A DNA stretch of 64,000 bases from WHTI01 sp963826105 (GCA_963826105.1 CAWGWA010000011.1:1-64000), one strand, 5' to 3'. Counted from the stretch's first letter, positions 9,516 to 20,347 are shown. The notes: generated from the letters alone by a model not told the origin. A program made the numbers and translations.

Positions 9516-11203
9516 CCACCTTCGAGGTCTGGGCGCCGGACGCGCGCAAGGTTGAACTGGTACTGGATGAGGGTCGATATGCAATGGAACGCGGTGACTT
9601 CGGCTACTGGCGCGCCGATCGGGCAGCCGATGAAGGAACCGCGTACCGGTTCTCGGTGGACGGCGGGGATCCGGTTCCCGATCCGCGCTCCCACCACCAA
9701 ACCCAAGGGGTGCACGGTCCCTCCGCGGTGGTCGACCACAGCGCCTTCCGGTGGACCGACGACAACTGGCGCGGCGCCCCGCTGTCTTCGGCAGTCATCT
9801 ACGAAGCCCACATCGGTACGTTCACCCCAGAGGGAACCTTCGAAGGCGCGATCGCCCGGCTCGACCACCTCGTCGATCTCGGCGTCACGCATCTCGAGTT
9901 GATGCCGGTCGCCGAGTTCCCCGGCAATCGCGGTTGGGGCTACGACGGGGTCGATCTCTATGCACCCCATCAGGAGTACGGCGGTCCCCATGGACTCAAG
10001 GAACTCGTCGACGCCTGCCACGGACGAGGCCTCGCAGTCGTCCTCGATGTCGTCTACAACCACCTCGGTCCCGACGGCAACTATCTCGGGTCGTTCGGTC
10101 CCTACTTCTCGGACCGATACTCGACGCCATGGGGCGACGCGATCAACTTCGATGGGCCCGGGTCCGACGAGGTCAGAGACTTCTTCACCGGCAATGCGGA
10201 GCACTGGCTCGAGCACTACCACCTCGACGGCCTGCGCATCGATGCGGTGCATGCGATCCTGGATCTCTCGGCGATGCACTTCCTCGAAGAACTGGCTCGT
10301 CGCGTCGACGCCCTCGAGGCTCGTCTCGGTCGAACCCTGTCGGTGATCTTGGAGTCGGATCTCAACGACCCGCGGCTTATCACTCCGTACGAGGCCGGCG
10401 GTTACGGAGCCGATGCGCAGTGGAGCGACGACTTCCATCACGCGCTCCATGCCCTGCTGAGCGGCGAGACCGGCGGCTACTACGCCGACTTCGGCGGGGT
10501 CGAGCACGTCGCGCAGGCGTTGCAGCGGGCGTTCGTTTACGACGGCAGCTACTCAGAGTTCCGCGACCGGCGTCACGGCAAACGCCCCGAGGGCCTCAGC
10601 GGCCATCGCTTCCTCGGCTACCTCCAGAACCACGACCAGGTCGGCAACCGAGCAACCGGTCAACGCTCGAGCCATGTGATGAGCACCGAGCTCCTCAAAG
10701 TCGGGGCGGCCCTCGTCCTGACGTCGCCGTTCGTCCCGATGCTGTTCCAGGGAGAAGAGTGGGGTGCGACCACTCCATTCCAATACTTCACCGATCACAC
10801 CGACGCCGAATTGGGCGCCGCAGTCAGCAAGGGTCGCCGTAGCGAGTTCGAATCGTTCGGTTGGGATCCTACGGAGGTGCCGGACCCCCAGGATCCGGCA
10901 ACCTTTGATCGCTCGGTGCTCGACTGGTCCGAGCCCGAAGACGGCGACCATCTCGAGCTACTCGACTGGCACCGCGCAGTGATCGGGCTGCGTCGTTCGT
11001 CCCCGGATCTGACTGACGGGCGCTTGGATCTCGTCGACTGCACCTACGACGACGATGCCCGCTGGCTCGTGGTCGAAAGAGGCTCCTTGTCGATCTGCTG
11101 CACCTTCGGTACGACGCCCGCCCCCGCCCCCGACGACGGCGAGGTCGTCCTCACCTCTAAGGAGCCGGGCTCCCCCGAAAGCGTGACGATCTACCGCACC
11201 TAG
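9512..11203 (+). CDS. treZ: Malto-oligosyltrehalose trehalohydrolase TreZ
   Basis: Releases free trehalose from the product of TreY. 563 residues from GTG 9512, which overlaps the treY stop (GTGA). An N-terminal CBM48-like domain (FEVWAPDARKVELVLD) precedes a GH13 barrel. Barrel motifs are VVLDVVYNHLGPDGNYL, LDGLRIDAVHAI (nucleophile near 243), VILESDLNDPRL (acid near 280) and LQNHDQVGNRATGQR (near 373). The C-terminal part ends with a small beta domain. The gene meets the M15 peptidase gene tail to tail: the four bases CTAG at 11200-11203 give both genes their TAG stop. Confidence 0.95.
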   Translation: MTTFEVWAPDARKVELVLDEGRYAMERGDFGYWRADRAADEGTAYRFSVDGGDPVPDPRSHHQTQGVHGPSAVVDHSAFRWTDDNWRGAPLSSAVIYEAHIGTFTPEGTFEGAIARLDHLVDLGVTHLELMPVAEFPGNRGWGYDGVDLYAPHQEYGGPHGLKELVDACHGRGLAVVLDVVYNHLGPDGNYLGSFGPYFSDRYSTPWGDAINFDGPGSDEVRDFFTGNAEHWLEHYHLDGLRIDAVHAILDLSAMHFLEELARRVDALEARLGRTLSVILESDLNDPRLITPYEAGGYGADAQWSDDFHHALHALLSGETGGYYADFGGVEHVAQALQRAFVYDGSYSEFRDRRHGKRPEGLSGHRFLGYLQNHDQVGNRATGQRSSHVMSTELLKVGAALVLTSPFVPMLFQGEEWGATTPFQYFTDHTDAELGAAVSKGRRSEFESFGWDPTEVPDPQDPATFDRSVLDWSEPEDGDHLELLDWHRAVIGLRRSSPDLTDGRLDLVDCTYDDDARWLVVERGSLSICCTFGTTPAPAPDDGEVVLTSKEPGSPESVTIYRT

Positions 11204-11878
11204 GAGGTCAGTTCGTCCAGGTACCAGTCCTTCGGGGTGCCGTCGGGTTTGTAGCGCTCCCGGATCTCGTCCGGAGTCAGGTGTGACTCGAAGTGCATCG
11301 GGTCGGTGCGGCTGAAGGAACCTCCCCACGCGCCGCCCTCGATCTCCCATTGGGCCACGACCTCCTCGGGCATGTCCCCGGTCGTTCCGAGCACGTTGGT
11401 CAACGCATTGATGTCGATCGCGATACCGAAGGAATGGTTCGATTTGTACGCCTCGCCACGGACCGAGCGATTGAAATAGCTCCAGTCGTCGAGCTCGCCG
11501 GCCGCTATCGCCGCTGCATAGTCCGGAGCGCGTGCCGCGAAGAGGCTCTCGAGGCGCAGGAAATGACGTTGGACCTTCTCATGCACCAGCATGGTCCGGC
11601 CGAGGAAGTCGATCTCTACGATCGCGCGTTCTCGAAAGTTGGCGCGGTCCGGATCGCCGTAGTGGACCCGCGCCCATGCCGGAGCACCCCGGATCTCGGT
11701 GGGAAGCAGTGGAGATCCGATTTGCGAAGGGCGAAGGCTCCCGCGACCGCGGCTACAACAACGACCAGACCCGCGGCGATCCACCGGCGCTTCCTAACCG
11801 CCCGACCCGCCGTGCCTTTGGTGCGAGGGATCGTGGGCAGCCCTCGGAGACGACGCCGAAGATTGCGTCCCGCCTCAT
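11200..11878 (-). CDS. M15-family D-alanyl-D-alanine carboxypeptidase-like protein, frameshifted
   Basis: The catalytic part carries the VanY/M15 zinc-site pattern: SNHSFGIAIDIN (His and Asp ligands) and DPMHFES (third ligand region). Such enzymes trim peptidoglycan stem peptides. An N-terminal membrane anchor, RKRRWIAAGLVVVVAAVAG, lies in another frame and joins after a break near 11718 (AFALRKSD to PLLPTE). The ATG at 11878 overlaps the methyltransferase stop (ATGA), but using it needs a second frame change; a GTG at 11894 is the alternative. It is the last gene of the glgP transcript. The start is uncertain, the family assignment good. Confidence 0.7.
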
Positions 11879-12675
11879 GCCCCGACAACGACACCCTGGA
11901 CCCCCCAGGCGCGTGCTCGCAATCGGATGCTGCCATCGGGTTGCAGCGGCATGTGCTCCCGGAGATGTTCCCTAAGTGCATCTCGGGCGGCCTCGTCGAG
12001 AGACATCGTGTAGGTGGGAGCGGGACCCTGGCCTGCGAGGAACGGATTCCAGAGATCGTCGAAATCGCGGAAGTTCGTCTCGATCTCTATCGGCGCAACG
12101 TCCACGGCTCCGAGACCCGCTTCTTCCCACAAAGAGCGCAACGGCTCCGGCTTGCACAGTGAGAAGCGAAGGCCCTCATGGCGTGATGCGGCTTCGCCAT
12201 CGAGTTCGTTGGCGGCATCCCAGAAAAGGTTCATCATCTCCATCCCACCGAGGTAGTCCCACACGTAGGCCGCGATGCACCCGCCGGAGCGGGTGACCCG
12301 TGCCATCTCGGCGAGTGCGGCGGTCGCGTCAGGTATGAAGTTCAGAACCAGGCCGGAGACGGTGTAGTCGTAGACGCCGGCGTCACCCGGAAGATCCTGA
12401 GCGTCCGCCACCGAGAACTCTGCACGCGGATCGACGATCCGAGCGCTCGTGAAAGAGACGAACCCTTCGGAGCGATCGACTCCGCGCACCGCCAGGGGTT
12501 CCGACGTTTCGAGGATCGCTTCGGTGAGGGCACCGGTTCCACACCCGATATCGAGCCAGCGAGCGGCCGGAGCAGGGGCCAGCCATCCAACGAACCGTGG
12601 GGCGATCAGTCGGCTCCAACGACCGACGTACGACTCGTAGCCCGCACCGCTCTCCCAGCGTTGCTGTTCCGTCAC
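11875..12675 (-). CDS. Class I SAM-dependent methyltransferase
   Basis: 266 residues. WLDIGCGTGALTEAIL is motif I, which binds S-adenosylmethionine, followed by VRGVDRSEGF and FSVADAQDLPGD. The region DYTVSGLVLNFIPDATAALAEMARVTRSGG is the usual post-III segment. This resembles UbiE/Methyltransf_11 type enzymes, but the substrate cannot be told. It starts 3 nt after the glgP stop and overlaps the M15 peptidase gene, so it belongs to the glgP transcript. Confidence 0.85.
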   Translation of the reverse strand: MTEQQRWESGAGYESYVGRWSRLIAPRFVGWLAPAPAARWLDIGCGTGALTEAILETSEPLAVRGVDRSEGFVSFTSARIVDPRAEFSVADAQDLPGDAGVYDYTVSGLVLNFIPDATAALAEMARVTRSGGCIAAYVWDYLGGMEMMNLFWDAANELDGEAASRHEGLRFSLCKPEPLRSLWEEAGLGAVDVAPIEIETNFRDFDDLWNPFLAGQGPAPTYTMSLDEAARDALREHLREHMPLQPDGSIRLRARAWGVQGVVVGA

Positions 12676-12678
12676 GAC

Positions 12679-15222
12679 CTAAGCCCAGGCCACCAGGCCT
12701 AGGTCCATGTCGGTGACGAGGTCGGGGTGGGTCGGGATCACGCGGACCGCGAAGCCGTAGAGGCCCGCGGATGCAGCGGTGAACGTAGCGTTGTAGTTAC
12801 AGGTGCCATTGGTGCACTCGGTCGCCGCCATCGGGACGATCTCGGGATCGAACAGCTCACCGTTGGCGCCGACCCGGCCGTGAGCCAGCTGAACCGAGAC
12901 GTCCTCGGTGTCGAGTTCTCCGATGCGCACCGTTGCCCGCACCGACCGCTCTTCACCCACATCAGCGGCGAGGATGTCGCCCTCGACATCGATGACCGCA
13001 ACTCCCTCCCACACGCTGCGGATCCGCTCCTTCCATGCAGCGAGCGCCTTGATCGGCGCATGACCATCGGCGGCCATGCGTGAACCGAGGGCCGCGGCGG
13101 GGACGTAGAAGGTCTCGGTGTAATCCCGCACCATCCTCTGAGCGCCGACGAAGGGGCCAAGTCCCGCCATCGATGAGCGGATTCGCTCGATCCAGCGCCG
13201 AGGGATCGGGCCCTCGGAGCGGTCGTAGAAACGCGGCGCGATGTCGCGTTCGAGTAGATCGAACAACGCGCTGGCGTCGACCTTGTCCTGGTACTCGGGA
13301 TCGGACGAGATGTCCCTCGTCCCGATCGCCCAGCCGTTCGTGCGGTCGTAGCACTCATCCCACCAACCATCGAGGACCGAACAGTTGAGGGCGCCGTTGA
13401 GGGCCGCTTTCATCCCTGAGGTGCCGCTCGCCTCGAGGGGTCGCCTCGGGTTGTTCAGCCAGATATCGACCCCCTGCACCATCATGCGAGCGATCTCCAT
13501 GTCGTAGTCCTCGAGGAACACGAACCTCGTGCGGTGCTCGGGATCCGACGCGAAGTGAACCAGGATGCGGATCATCTCCTTGCCCCCGTCGTCCAGGGGA
13601 TGAGACTTGCCGGCGAAGACGAACTGAACGGGACGATCGCTCGAGTGAAGAAGTCCGCGCAGGCGCTCGACATCAGACAGCAGCAGCGTTCCGCGCTTGT
13701 ACATAGCGAAGCGACGGGCGAATCCAACCGTGAGGATGCCGGGATCGAGGGTGTCTGACGTCCAAGCAAGATCCGCCTCCGACATCCCCCTGGCACGGAG
13801 TTGCTTGTCGAGACGCTCGCGCACGAAGAACACGAACCGCTCCCGAGCGCGATCGCGGGCCCGCCACAGCTCGGAATCCGGAGCCTCGTGGATACGGCTC
13901 CAGTCCCCCTCGGCGGCTTCGGCCCATCCGGGCTCCAGATAACGATCCAGTAGTTCGGAGATCTCCGGTCCGACCCAGGTCGGACGATGCACCCCATTGG
14001 TGATCGAGGTGATCGGAACGTGATCCACGGGAACATGCGGCCACAGGTCGGCGAACATCGAGCGAGAGACGGCGCCGTGCAACTTGCTGACCCCGTTCGA
14101 GCGGCCGGCCAACCGCAACCCAGAGATCGCCATGTTGTAGTCACCGGGCACGCTCGGAACCGTCTGACCCAGTGCCATCAGTTCGGCGAGGGGGACATCG
14201 AGTTCCTTCGAGAAAGTTGCGAAATAGCGCTCGAACAGCTCATCCTCGAAGACGTCGATCCCCGCGGGGACCGGGGTGTGAGTCGTGAATATGGTCGATG
14301 TCCGCACCGCCTCGATCGCCTGATCGAAGGTAAGACCCTCGGCGGCGATCAACCTGCGCATCCGCTCGACCGTGAGGAAACCCGCGTGGCCCTCGTTGGA
14401 GTGATACACGTCAGGCGTATAGCCCGCGGCATCGAGTGCCCGGACCCCGCCGATTCCAAGCACGATCTCCTGGCGCAGCCGGTGCTCGCTTCCCCCACCG
14501 CCGCCGTAGAGGCGATCGGTGACCGCGCGCTCCTCGGGATCGTTCTCTTCAACGTCGCAATCGAGCAGCAACAGCGGGATGCGTCCAACCATCGCCTGCC
14601 AGACCTGCGCGACGCAACGTGAGCCGGCGAGGTCGACATCTATCTTCAGCGCCGAGCCGTCGGCACCGGAGAGCAAAGTCAGAGGCATACCGTGAGGATC
14701 GAGGGCCGGGTAACGCTCCTGTTGCCATCCGTCCGCGTTCAGTTGCTGGCGGAAGTACCCCTCGCGGTAGAGAAGGCCGACGCCCACCAGCGGCACACCG
14801 AGATCGCTCGCCGCCTTCAGGTGATCGCCGGCAAGAACTCCGAGTCCGCCGGAGTAAACCGGTAGCGCCTCGGAGACGCCGAACTCCGGCGAGAAGTAGG
14901 CCACGGTCTTCAACACGTCGGGGTAGTGCTTCTGGAACCAGCGCGGCTCGGTGAGGTAACGCTCGTGATCCTCGACCACGCTGTTCAGAAACGATGTGAA
15001 CGGGCCATCCGCCGCCAGCTCGGCGAGCCGCTCCGGCGTCACGAGCCCCAGCATGCGAACCGGGTCGTGCTCCGCCTCTTCCCATCTGTCGGGGTCGACC
15101 CAGCGGAAGGCGTCGACCGCTTGGGGATTCCACGACCAGCGCAGATTCATCGCCAGCGTGACCAGGGGCTGCAGCTCGTCAGGCAGGGAAGCCCGCACGG
15201 CGAAACTCCTCAAGGCTTTCAT
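12679..15222 (-). CDS. glgP: Alpha-glucan phosphorylase GlgP
   Basis: Degrades glycogen or maltodextrin from non-reducing ends to glucose-1-phosphate. 847 residues, matching the actinobacterial/archaeal-type alpha-glucan phosphorylase. The N-terminus LPDELQPLVTLAMNLRWSWNP belongs to the DUF3417 domain found in this subfamily. YFSPEFGVSEALPVYSGGLGVLAGDHLKAAS and THTPVPAGIDVF follow. The pyridoxal-phosphate lysine lies in EASGTSGMKAALNG near residue 603. The gene is divergent from glgE across 62 bp, which must hold both promoters. A methyltransferase and an M15 peptidase follow on the same strand. Confidence 0.95.
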   Translation of the reverse strand: MKALRSFAVRASLPDELQPLVTLAMNLRWSWNPQAVDAFRWVDPDRWEEAEHDPVRMLGLVTPERLAELAADGPFTSFLNSVVEDHERYLTEPRWFQKHYPDVLKTVAYFSPEFGVSEALPVYSGGLGVLAGDHLKAASDLGVPLVGVGLLYREGYFRQQLNADGWQQERYPALDPHGMPLTLLSGADGSALKIDVDLAGSRCVAQVWQAMVGRIPLLLLDCDVEENDPEERAVTDRLYGGGGGSEHRLRQEIVLGIGGVRALDAAGYTPDVYHSNEGHAGFLTVERMRRLIAAEGLTFDQAIEAVRTSTIFTTHTPVPAGIDVFEDELFERYFATFSKELDVPLAELMALGQTVPSVPGDYNMAISGLRLAGRSNGVSKLHGAVSRSMFADLWPHVPVDHVPITSITNGVHRPTWVGPEISELLDRYLEPGWAEAAEGDWSRIHEAPDSELWRARDRARERFVFFVRERLDKQLRARGMSEADLAWTSDTLDPGILTVGFARRFAMYKRGTLLLSDVERLRGLLHSSDRPVQFVFAGKSHPLDDGGKEMIRILVHFASDPEHRTRFVFLEDYDMEIARMMVQGVDIWLNNPRRPLEASGTSGMKAALNGALNCSVLDGWWDECYDRTNGWAIGTRDISSDPEYQDKVDASALFDLLERDIAPRFYDRSEGPIPRRWIERIRSSMAGLGPFVGAQRMVRDYTETFYVPAAALGSRMAADGHAPIKALAAWKERIRSVWEGVAVIDVEGDILAADVGEERSVRATVRIGELDTEDVSVQLAHGRVGANGELFDPEIVPMAATECTNGTCNYNATFTAASAGLYGFAVRVIPTHPDLVTDMDLGLVAWA

Positions 15223-15284
15223 CGCTCAAGTGTCGCGTACTCTAAGACGGAGACCACTCTTCTAGCACCGGAGGGCGGAAGAAC

Positions 15285-17240
15285 TTGAAAGGCGAGCTGG
15301 CCCGAGGCCACGTGCTCATCGAGGACGTTGAGCCCCAGATCGGATGCGGTCGCCACGGCTCGAAGGCGATCGTGGGCGACCGCGTCGAGGTCACCGCGGA
15401 CATCCTCAGGGATGGTCCGGACCTCCTCATGGCCGCACTCCGCTACAAGGGACCCAAAGATCCTCGCTGGACCGAAACCCGGATGGTCCACGTCGCGAAC
15501 GATCGCTGGTACGGCTCCTTCCAACCCACCGATCTCGGCACCTACCGGTTCACGATCGAGGCGTGGACCGACCGATTCGGAACCTGGCGCAGCGATCTGA
15601 TGAAGAGGATCGACGCCGGCCAGGACGTCACCGTCGAGCTCGAAGAAGGCGCGCTCCTGATCGAATCCCGGCTCCCATCCCTCAACAAAAGCGAGACCAA
15701 GGTTCTGTCGCATGCGGTGACGGTTCTCAGAGGGGATCCTCCCGCCACACCTGGCCCCGATGATCCTCGGCTCGCACCGTTGGGCGACGAACTGGTTCTC
15801 GAATTGATGAACAGCTACGCGGACCGGGCCGGCTCGACAACCTGGCGGCCCGAACTAGAAGTCACGGTCGATCGCGAGCGGGCTCTCTTCGGTGCCTGGT
15901 ACGAGTTCTTCCCCCGGTCCACCGGCACGCCCCAGAAACACGGGACCTTCAAGACCGCCGAGGTGGATCTTGGACGGATCGCCGAGATGGGCTTCGATGT
16001 CGTTTATCTGCCGCCGATCCACCCGATCGGGGCCACCCACCGAAAGGGCGCCAACAACACGCTCGAGGCGAAGTCGACCGACGTCGGGAGCCCCTGGGCG
16101 ATCGGGAGCAAGGACGGAGGCCACGATGCGATCCACCCGGAACTCGGAACGCTCGCCGACTTCGACGCCTTCGTCTCCGAAGCGAAGAAGCTGGGCATCG
16201 ATGTCGCTCTCGACTTCGCCATCCAGTGTTCGCCCGATCATCCCTGGGTAACCGAACACCCCGAGTGGTTCAACCACCGGCCCGACGGGACGATCAGACA
16301 CGCGGAGAATCCTCCGAAGAAGTACCAGGACATCTATCCCATCAATTTCGACAACAGCGACGCCGCAGCTCTATGGCTCGAGTTGAAGCGGATCCTTGAG
16401 CACTGGATCGCTCATGGCGTCACGATCTTCCGAGTCGACAACCCCCACACGAAATCGTTCGCCTTCTGGGAGTGGGTCATCAAGGAGTTGAAAGCGACTC
16501 ACCCAGAACTGATCTTCCTCGCCGAAGCGTTCACGCGTCCCAAGGTGATGAAGGCGCTTGCCAAGCTGGGCTTCACGCAGTCGTACACCTACTTCACATG
16601 GCGCAACGAGAAATGGGAGATCGTCGAGTACATGGACGAACTCACCTCACCGGAGGTAGCGCGCTACTTCCGGCCCAACTTCTTCGTCAACACCCCGGAC
16701 ATCCTGCACGAGTACCTGCAGGTCGGCGGTCCTCCAGCCTTCAAGATCAGGCTGGTGCTGGCAGCGATGCTGTCGCCTTCCTACGGTGTGTACTCGGGCT
16801 ACGAACTGTTCGAGAACACACCCGTAGCGCATGGCAGCGAGGAGTATCTCAATTCGGAGAAGTTCGAGCTAAAGCCGCGCGATTACTCGGTCCAGGGATC
16901 GCTCGCGCCCTTCATCACCAAACTGAACGAGATCCGGCGCAAGCATTCGGCACTGTCACGACTCACCAACCTCAGCTGGCATACGACGGACAAGGACAAC
17001 CTCATCGCGTTCTCGAAGTCGTCCTCCGCCGGAGCTCTCCTCGTCGTGGTGAACCTCAACCCGTTCAACTGGGAGGAGGGCACCATCACGATCGATCGTG
17101 ATGCGCTCGGGGTCGACTCCGCCCGCCCCCTCGAGATGCACGACCTCGTTACGGACGCGACCTACACGTGGCACGGGGATCAGGCGTACGTCCGCCTCGA
17201 CCCGGCGGAGCCAGCCCACATCTTCCAGGTCCGCAGCTAG
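15285..17240 (+). CDS. glgE: Alpha-1,4-glucan:maltose-1-phosphate maltosyltransferase GlgE
   Basis: Extends linear alpha-1,4-glucan using maltose-1-phosphate as donor. 651 residues from TTG 15285, chosen because GGAGGG lies at 15270-15275 and HVLIEDVEPQI follows as in the family N-terminus. Domains in order: an N-terminal beta-sandwich, a helical insertion, and a GH13_3 barrel with YFYLPP-equivalent VVYLPPIHPIGATHRKG. The nucleophile region is IFRVDNPHTKSFAFWEW (near 385) and the acid region is IFLAEAFTRPKVM (near 412). The stop TAG overlaps the treS GTG by one base. It heads the glgE-treS-mak-glgB transcript. Confidence 0.96.
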   Translation: MKGELARGHVLIEDVEPQIGCGRHGSKAIVGDRVEVTADILRDGPDLLMAALRYKGPKDPRWTETRMVHVANDRWYGSFQPTDLGTYRFTIEAWTDRFGTWRSDLMKRIDAGQDVTVELEEGALLIESRLPSLNKSETKVLSHAVTVLRGDPPATPGPDDPRLAPLGDELVLELMNSYADRAGSTTWRPELEVTVDRERALFGAWYEFFPRSTGTPQKHGTFKTAEVDLGRIAEMGFDVVYLPPIHPIGATHRKGANNTLEAKSTDVGSPWAIGSKDGGHDAIHPELGTLADFDAFVSEAKKLGIDVALDFAIQCSPDHPWVTEHPEWFNHRPDGTIRHAENPPKKYQDIYPINFDNSDAAALWLELKRILEHWIAHGVTIFRVDNPHTKSFAFWEWVIKELKATHPELIFLAEAFTRPKVMKALAKLGFTQSYTYFTWRNEKWEIVEYMDELTSPEVARYFRPNFFVNTPDILHEYLQVGGPPAFKIRLVLAAMLSPSYGVYSGYELFENTPVAHGSEEYLNSEKFELKPRDYSVQGSLAPFITKLNEIRRKHSALSRLTNLSWHTTDKDNLIAFSKSSSAGALLVVVNLNPFNWEEGTITIDRDALGVDSARPLEMHDLVTDATYTWHGDQAYVRLDPAEPAHIFQVRS

Positions 17241-18880
17241 TGGTGCCCATCGAGAAGGATCCGCTCTGGTACAAAACCGCCGTCTTCTACGAGTTGTACG
17301 TGCGCAGCTTCTACGACTCCAACGCTGATGGTTACGGAGACTTCAAGGGCCTCACTGAGAAGCTGGATCACCTCGAGTGGCTCGGGGTCGATTGCCTGTG
17401 GTTGTTGCCGTTCTACCAATCGCCGCTGCAGGACGGCGGCTACGACATCTCCGACTTCTATTCGATCCTCCCGGAGTACGGGAACCTCAACGACTTCATG
17501 GAGTTCCTCGAGGAGGCGCATACCCGAGGGATGCGAGTGGTCGCGGACTTCGTCATGAACCACACCTCCGATCAGCACCCTTGGTTCCAAGAGTCGATCA
17601 ATCCCGGTTCGGCCAAACGAGATTGGTACGTCTGGTCGGAGGATGACTCGTTGTATTCGGAGGCCCGGATCATCTTCGTCGACACCGAGAAGTCAAACTG
17701 GACGTGGCACGAGGAGGCCGGCGCGTACTACTGGCATCGCTTCTTCAGCCACCAACCCGACCTCAACTACGACAACCCCGAGGTCCAGGAACAGATGCTC
17801 GCCGGCCTTAAGTTCTGGCTCGACCTCGGACTCGACGGTTTCAGGCTCGACGCGGTGCCCTATCTCTTCGAGCGTGAGGGGACCACCGGCGAGAACCTGC
17901 CCGAGACCCACGAGTTCCTGAAGCGGGTGCGCTCGGAGATCGACAAGAGCTACGAGGACGTGGTGCTGCTGGCCGAAGCCAACCAGTGGCCGGCCGACGT
18001 CGTCGACTACTTCGGTGAAGGCGACGAGTGCCACATGGCGTTCCACTTCCCGCTGATGCCGCGCATGTTCATGGCCGCTCGCCGCCAGGTCCGCTATCCG
18101 ATGGTCGAGATCCTCGAACAGACTCCGGACATCCCCGCGAACGCGCAATGGGGGATCTTCCTCAGGAACCACGACGAGCTCACACTCGAGATGGTCACCG
18201 ACGAAGAACGTGACTACATGTACGCGGAGTACGCGAAGGACCCGCGCATGAAGCTCAACCTCGGCATCCGTCGTCGACTTGCTCCCCTGCTCGACTACTC
18301 ACGCGATCAGTCCGAGTTGTTCCACGCGATGTTGTTCTCCCTGCCGGGAACACCGATCGTCTACTACGGGGACGAGATCGGGATGGGCGACAACATCTTC
18401 CTCGGTGACCGCGACGGAGTCCGCACTCCGATGCAATGGTCGGCCGACCGCAACGCAGGTTTCTCCAAAGCCGACTTCGCTCAGATGTACCTCCCGGTCC
18501 TCATGGATCCAGTCACTGGGTACGAGCGCGTCAATGTCGAGTCGGAGATACGAAATCCTTCGTCGTTCCTCCAGTGGTTCCGCCGTCTCCTCGCCGTCCG
18601 GAAACAACATCCGGTGTTCGGGTTAGGGTCGTTCGAGATCATCCATCCGGAGAACGCCGCGATCTTCGCTTACATCCGGCAGTACGGAGATGACATCGTG
18701 CTCTGCGCCAACAACCTGTCGGCACGGGCCCAGGCAGCTGAGTTAGACCTGTCGTCCCTTGAGGGTAAGTACCCGGTGGAGATGCTCGGGAAGGAACGTT
18801 TCCCCCGCATCGGAGAGCTCCCCTATCTTCTGACCTTTGGGCCACACAGCTTCTACTGGTTCCAACTGGTCGACGAATGA
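17240..18880 (+). CDS. treS: Trehalose synthase TreS (maltose/trehalose isomerase)
   Basis: Interconverts trehalose and maltose; in the GlgE pathway it feeds maltose to maltokinase. Motifs are WYKTAVFYELYVRSFYDSN, the calcium/substrate loop FVMNHTSDQHPWFQ, LDGFRLDAVPYLFEREG (nucleophile near 203), VVLLAEANQWP (acid near 245) and RNHDELTLEMV (near 311). About 546 residues. The start is GTG 17240 (or the GTG directly after), overlapping the glgE stop. The maltokinase domain fused to TreS in some species is a separate gene here, 28 nt downstream. Confidence 0.95.
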   Translation: MVPIEKDPLWYKTAVFYELYVRSFYDSNADGYGDFKGLTEKLDHLEWLGVDCLWLLPFYQSPLQDGGYDISDFYSILPEYGNLNDFMEFLEEAHTRGMRVVADFVMNHTSDQHPWFQESINPGSAKRDWYVWSEDDSLYSEARIIFVDTEKSNWTWHEEAGAYYWHRFFSHQPDLNYDNPEVQEQMLAGLKFWLDLGLDGFRLDAVPYLFEREGTTGENLPETHEFLKRVRSEIDKSYEDVVLLAEANQWPADVVDYFGEGDECHMAFHFPLMPRMFMAARRQVRYPMVEILEQTPDIPANAQWGIFLRNHDELTLEMVTDEERDYMYAEYAKDPRMKLNLGIRRRLAPLLDYSRDQSELFHAMLFSLPGTPIVYYGDEIGMGDNIFLGDRDGVRTPMQWSADRNAGFSKADFAQMYLPVLMDPVTGYERVNVESEIRNPSSFLQWFRRLLAVRKQHPVFGLGSFEIIHPENAAIFAYIRQYGDDIVLCANNLSARAQAAELDLSSLEGKYPVEMLGKERFPRIGELPYLLTFGPHSFYWFQLVDE

Positions 18881-18908
18881 TCGAACACACCCAGGAGGGA
18901 GTGGGCTA

Positions 18909-20347
18909 GTGATAGACACAACCACCCTCATAGAAGAACTCGCCGAACGGCGCTGGTTCGGCGACAAAGAGCGCACGATCAACGACCTCGTGGTCCTCGA
19001 CGAGGCGACGCTCGCCGACGGCCCTCCCCAACTCATCGTCGCCCTAGTGAGGATCGATTTCGCCGATGCCGGCAGCGCGCTGTACCACCTCCCTCTACTG
19101 GTCGACGAGGAGGGTGCGGTGACCGACGCGTTCGACGACGTCGAACGGCTTCGGATCCTCGGTGACCTCATGGCACACGCGCACTCGATCAAGGGGAATC
19201 ACGGGCTGTTCCATTTCGGTGGCCCGGGGCTCGATCCCCTCTCGCCCCCCGGCTCGGGCTCGATCCGGTCGATGGGCAACGAGCAGAGCAACACCTCGAT
19301 CGTCCTCGACGAGCAGGTAATCCTCAAACTCTTCCGGAAGGTCGAGCCGGGACCGAATCCCGATCTCGAACTCGCCCGGCTCCTGACGAACGAGGGCTTC
19401 GAGGGGACCCCTCCACAAGTGGGCGAGGTCCTCTACGAAGGGGAACTCGACCTCGACGGGAGTGGCCCCATTGAGGTGTCCATCGACCTCGGCATCGCCG
19501 CCCAGTTCATTCACGACGCGAGCGAAGGCTGGGCGGAGATCCTCAGGCAGGTGAATGCGTTCTACGACGAGGTCCACCCCGAGGACGCGTTCGAAGACAT
19601 ACGAACGTTGACCGCTGAGCGGGGCGCGACGACCTTCGAACTCCTCGAGGAGCTCGGAGACGTCACCGCGAAGCTTCATGTGGCGCTGGCCCGCGAGGAG
19701 CTCGAACCCGACTTCGTTCCCGAACCGATCGACGTGCGCGACATCAACGCATGGACCCAAGCGACAAGCAAGGCGCTCAAGGAAACGCTGCGAACCGACA
19801 TTTACGGTCTCGGCCGCGTGGAGGAGGCGTTCGACGAGCGCATCGACAGACTCGTTGCGCTCGAAGGTAACGACATCGGATGGAAGGTTCGCATCCACGG
19901 CGACTATCACCTCGGCCAAGTACTCATCGGACCACGTGGCTGGATGGTCATCGATTTCGAAGGCGAGCCGCGTCGCACGATCGAAGAACGCCGCACGAAG
20001 CAATCTCCGCTCAAGGACGTAGCGGGGATGCTCCGGTCGTTCTCCTACGCGGCGACCGCGGCGCTCTTCGAGCGCGCCGAGCCCGACTCGCAGGAATGGC
20101 AAGACCTGTCCTCCTGGGGAGCCTGCTGGGAAGAGTTCGCTAGGGAACACTTCCTCGCCGGCTATCTCCGGACCGCTCATGAGGGGCACTTCCTGCCCGC
20201 GGATCGGGTCAACGTCGGCGTGATGCTCGACGTCTTCGAGATCGACAAGGCACTCTACGAACTCGCCTACGAGCGTGGTCACCGGCCCGACTGGGTTCGC
20301 ATCCCGCTCAGAGGGCTCCACCAGGTGCTCGATCGGAGCGAGATCCG

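Noticed and set aside
9200..10507. 435-residue open frame on the minus strand over treY/treZ
   Set aside because: Covers the catalytic part of treZ on the other strand and shows no protein family features.
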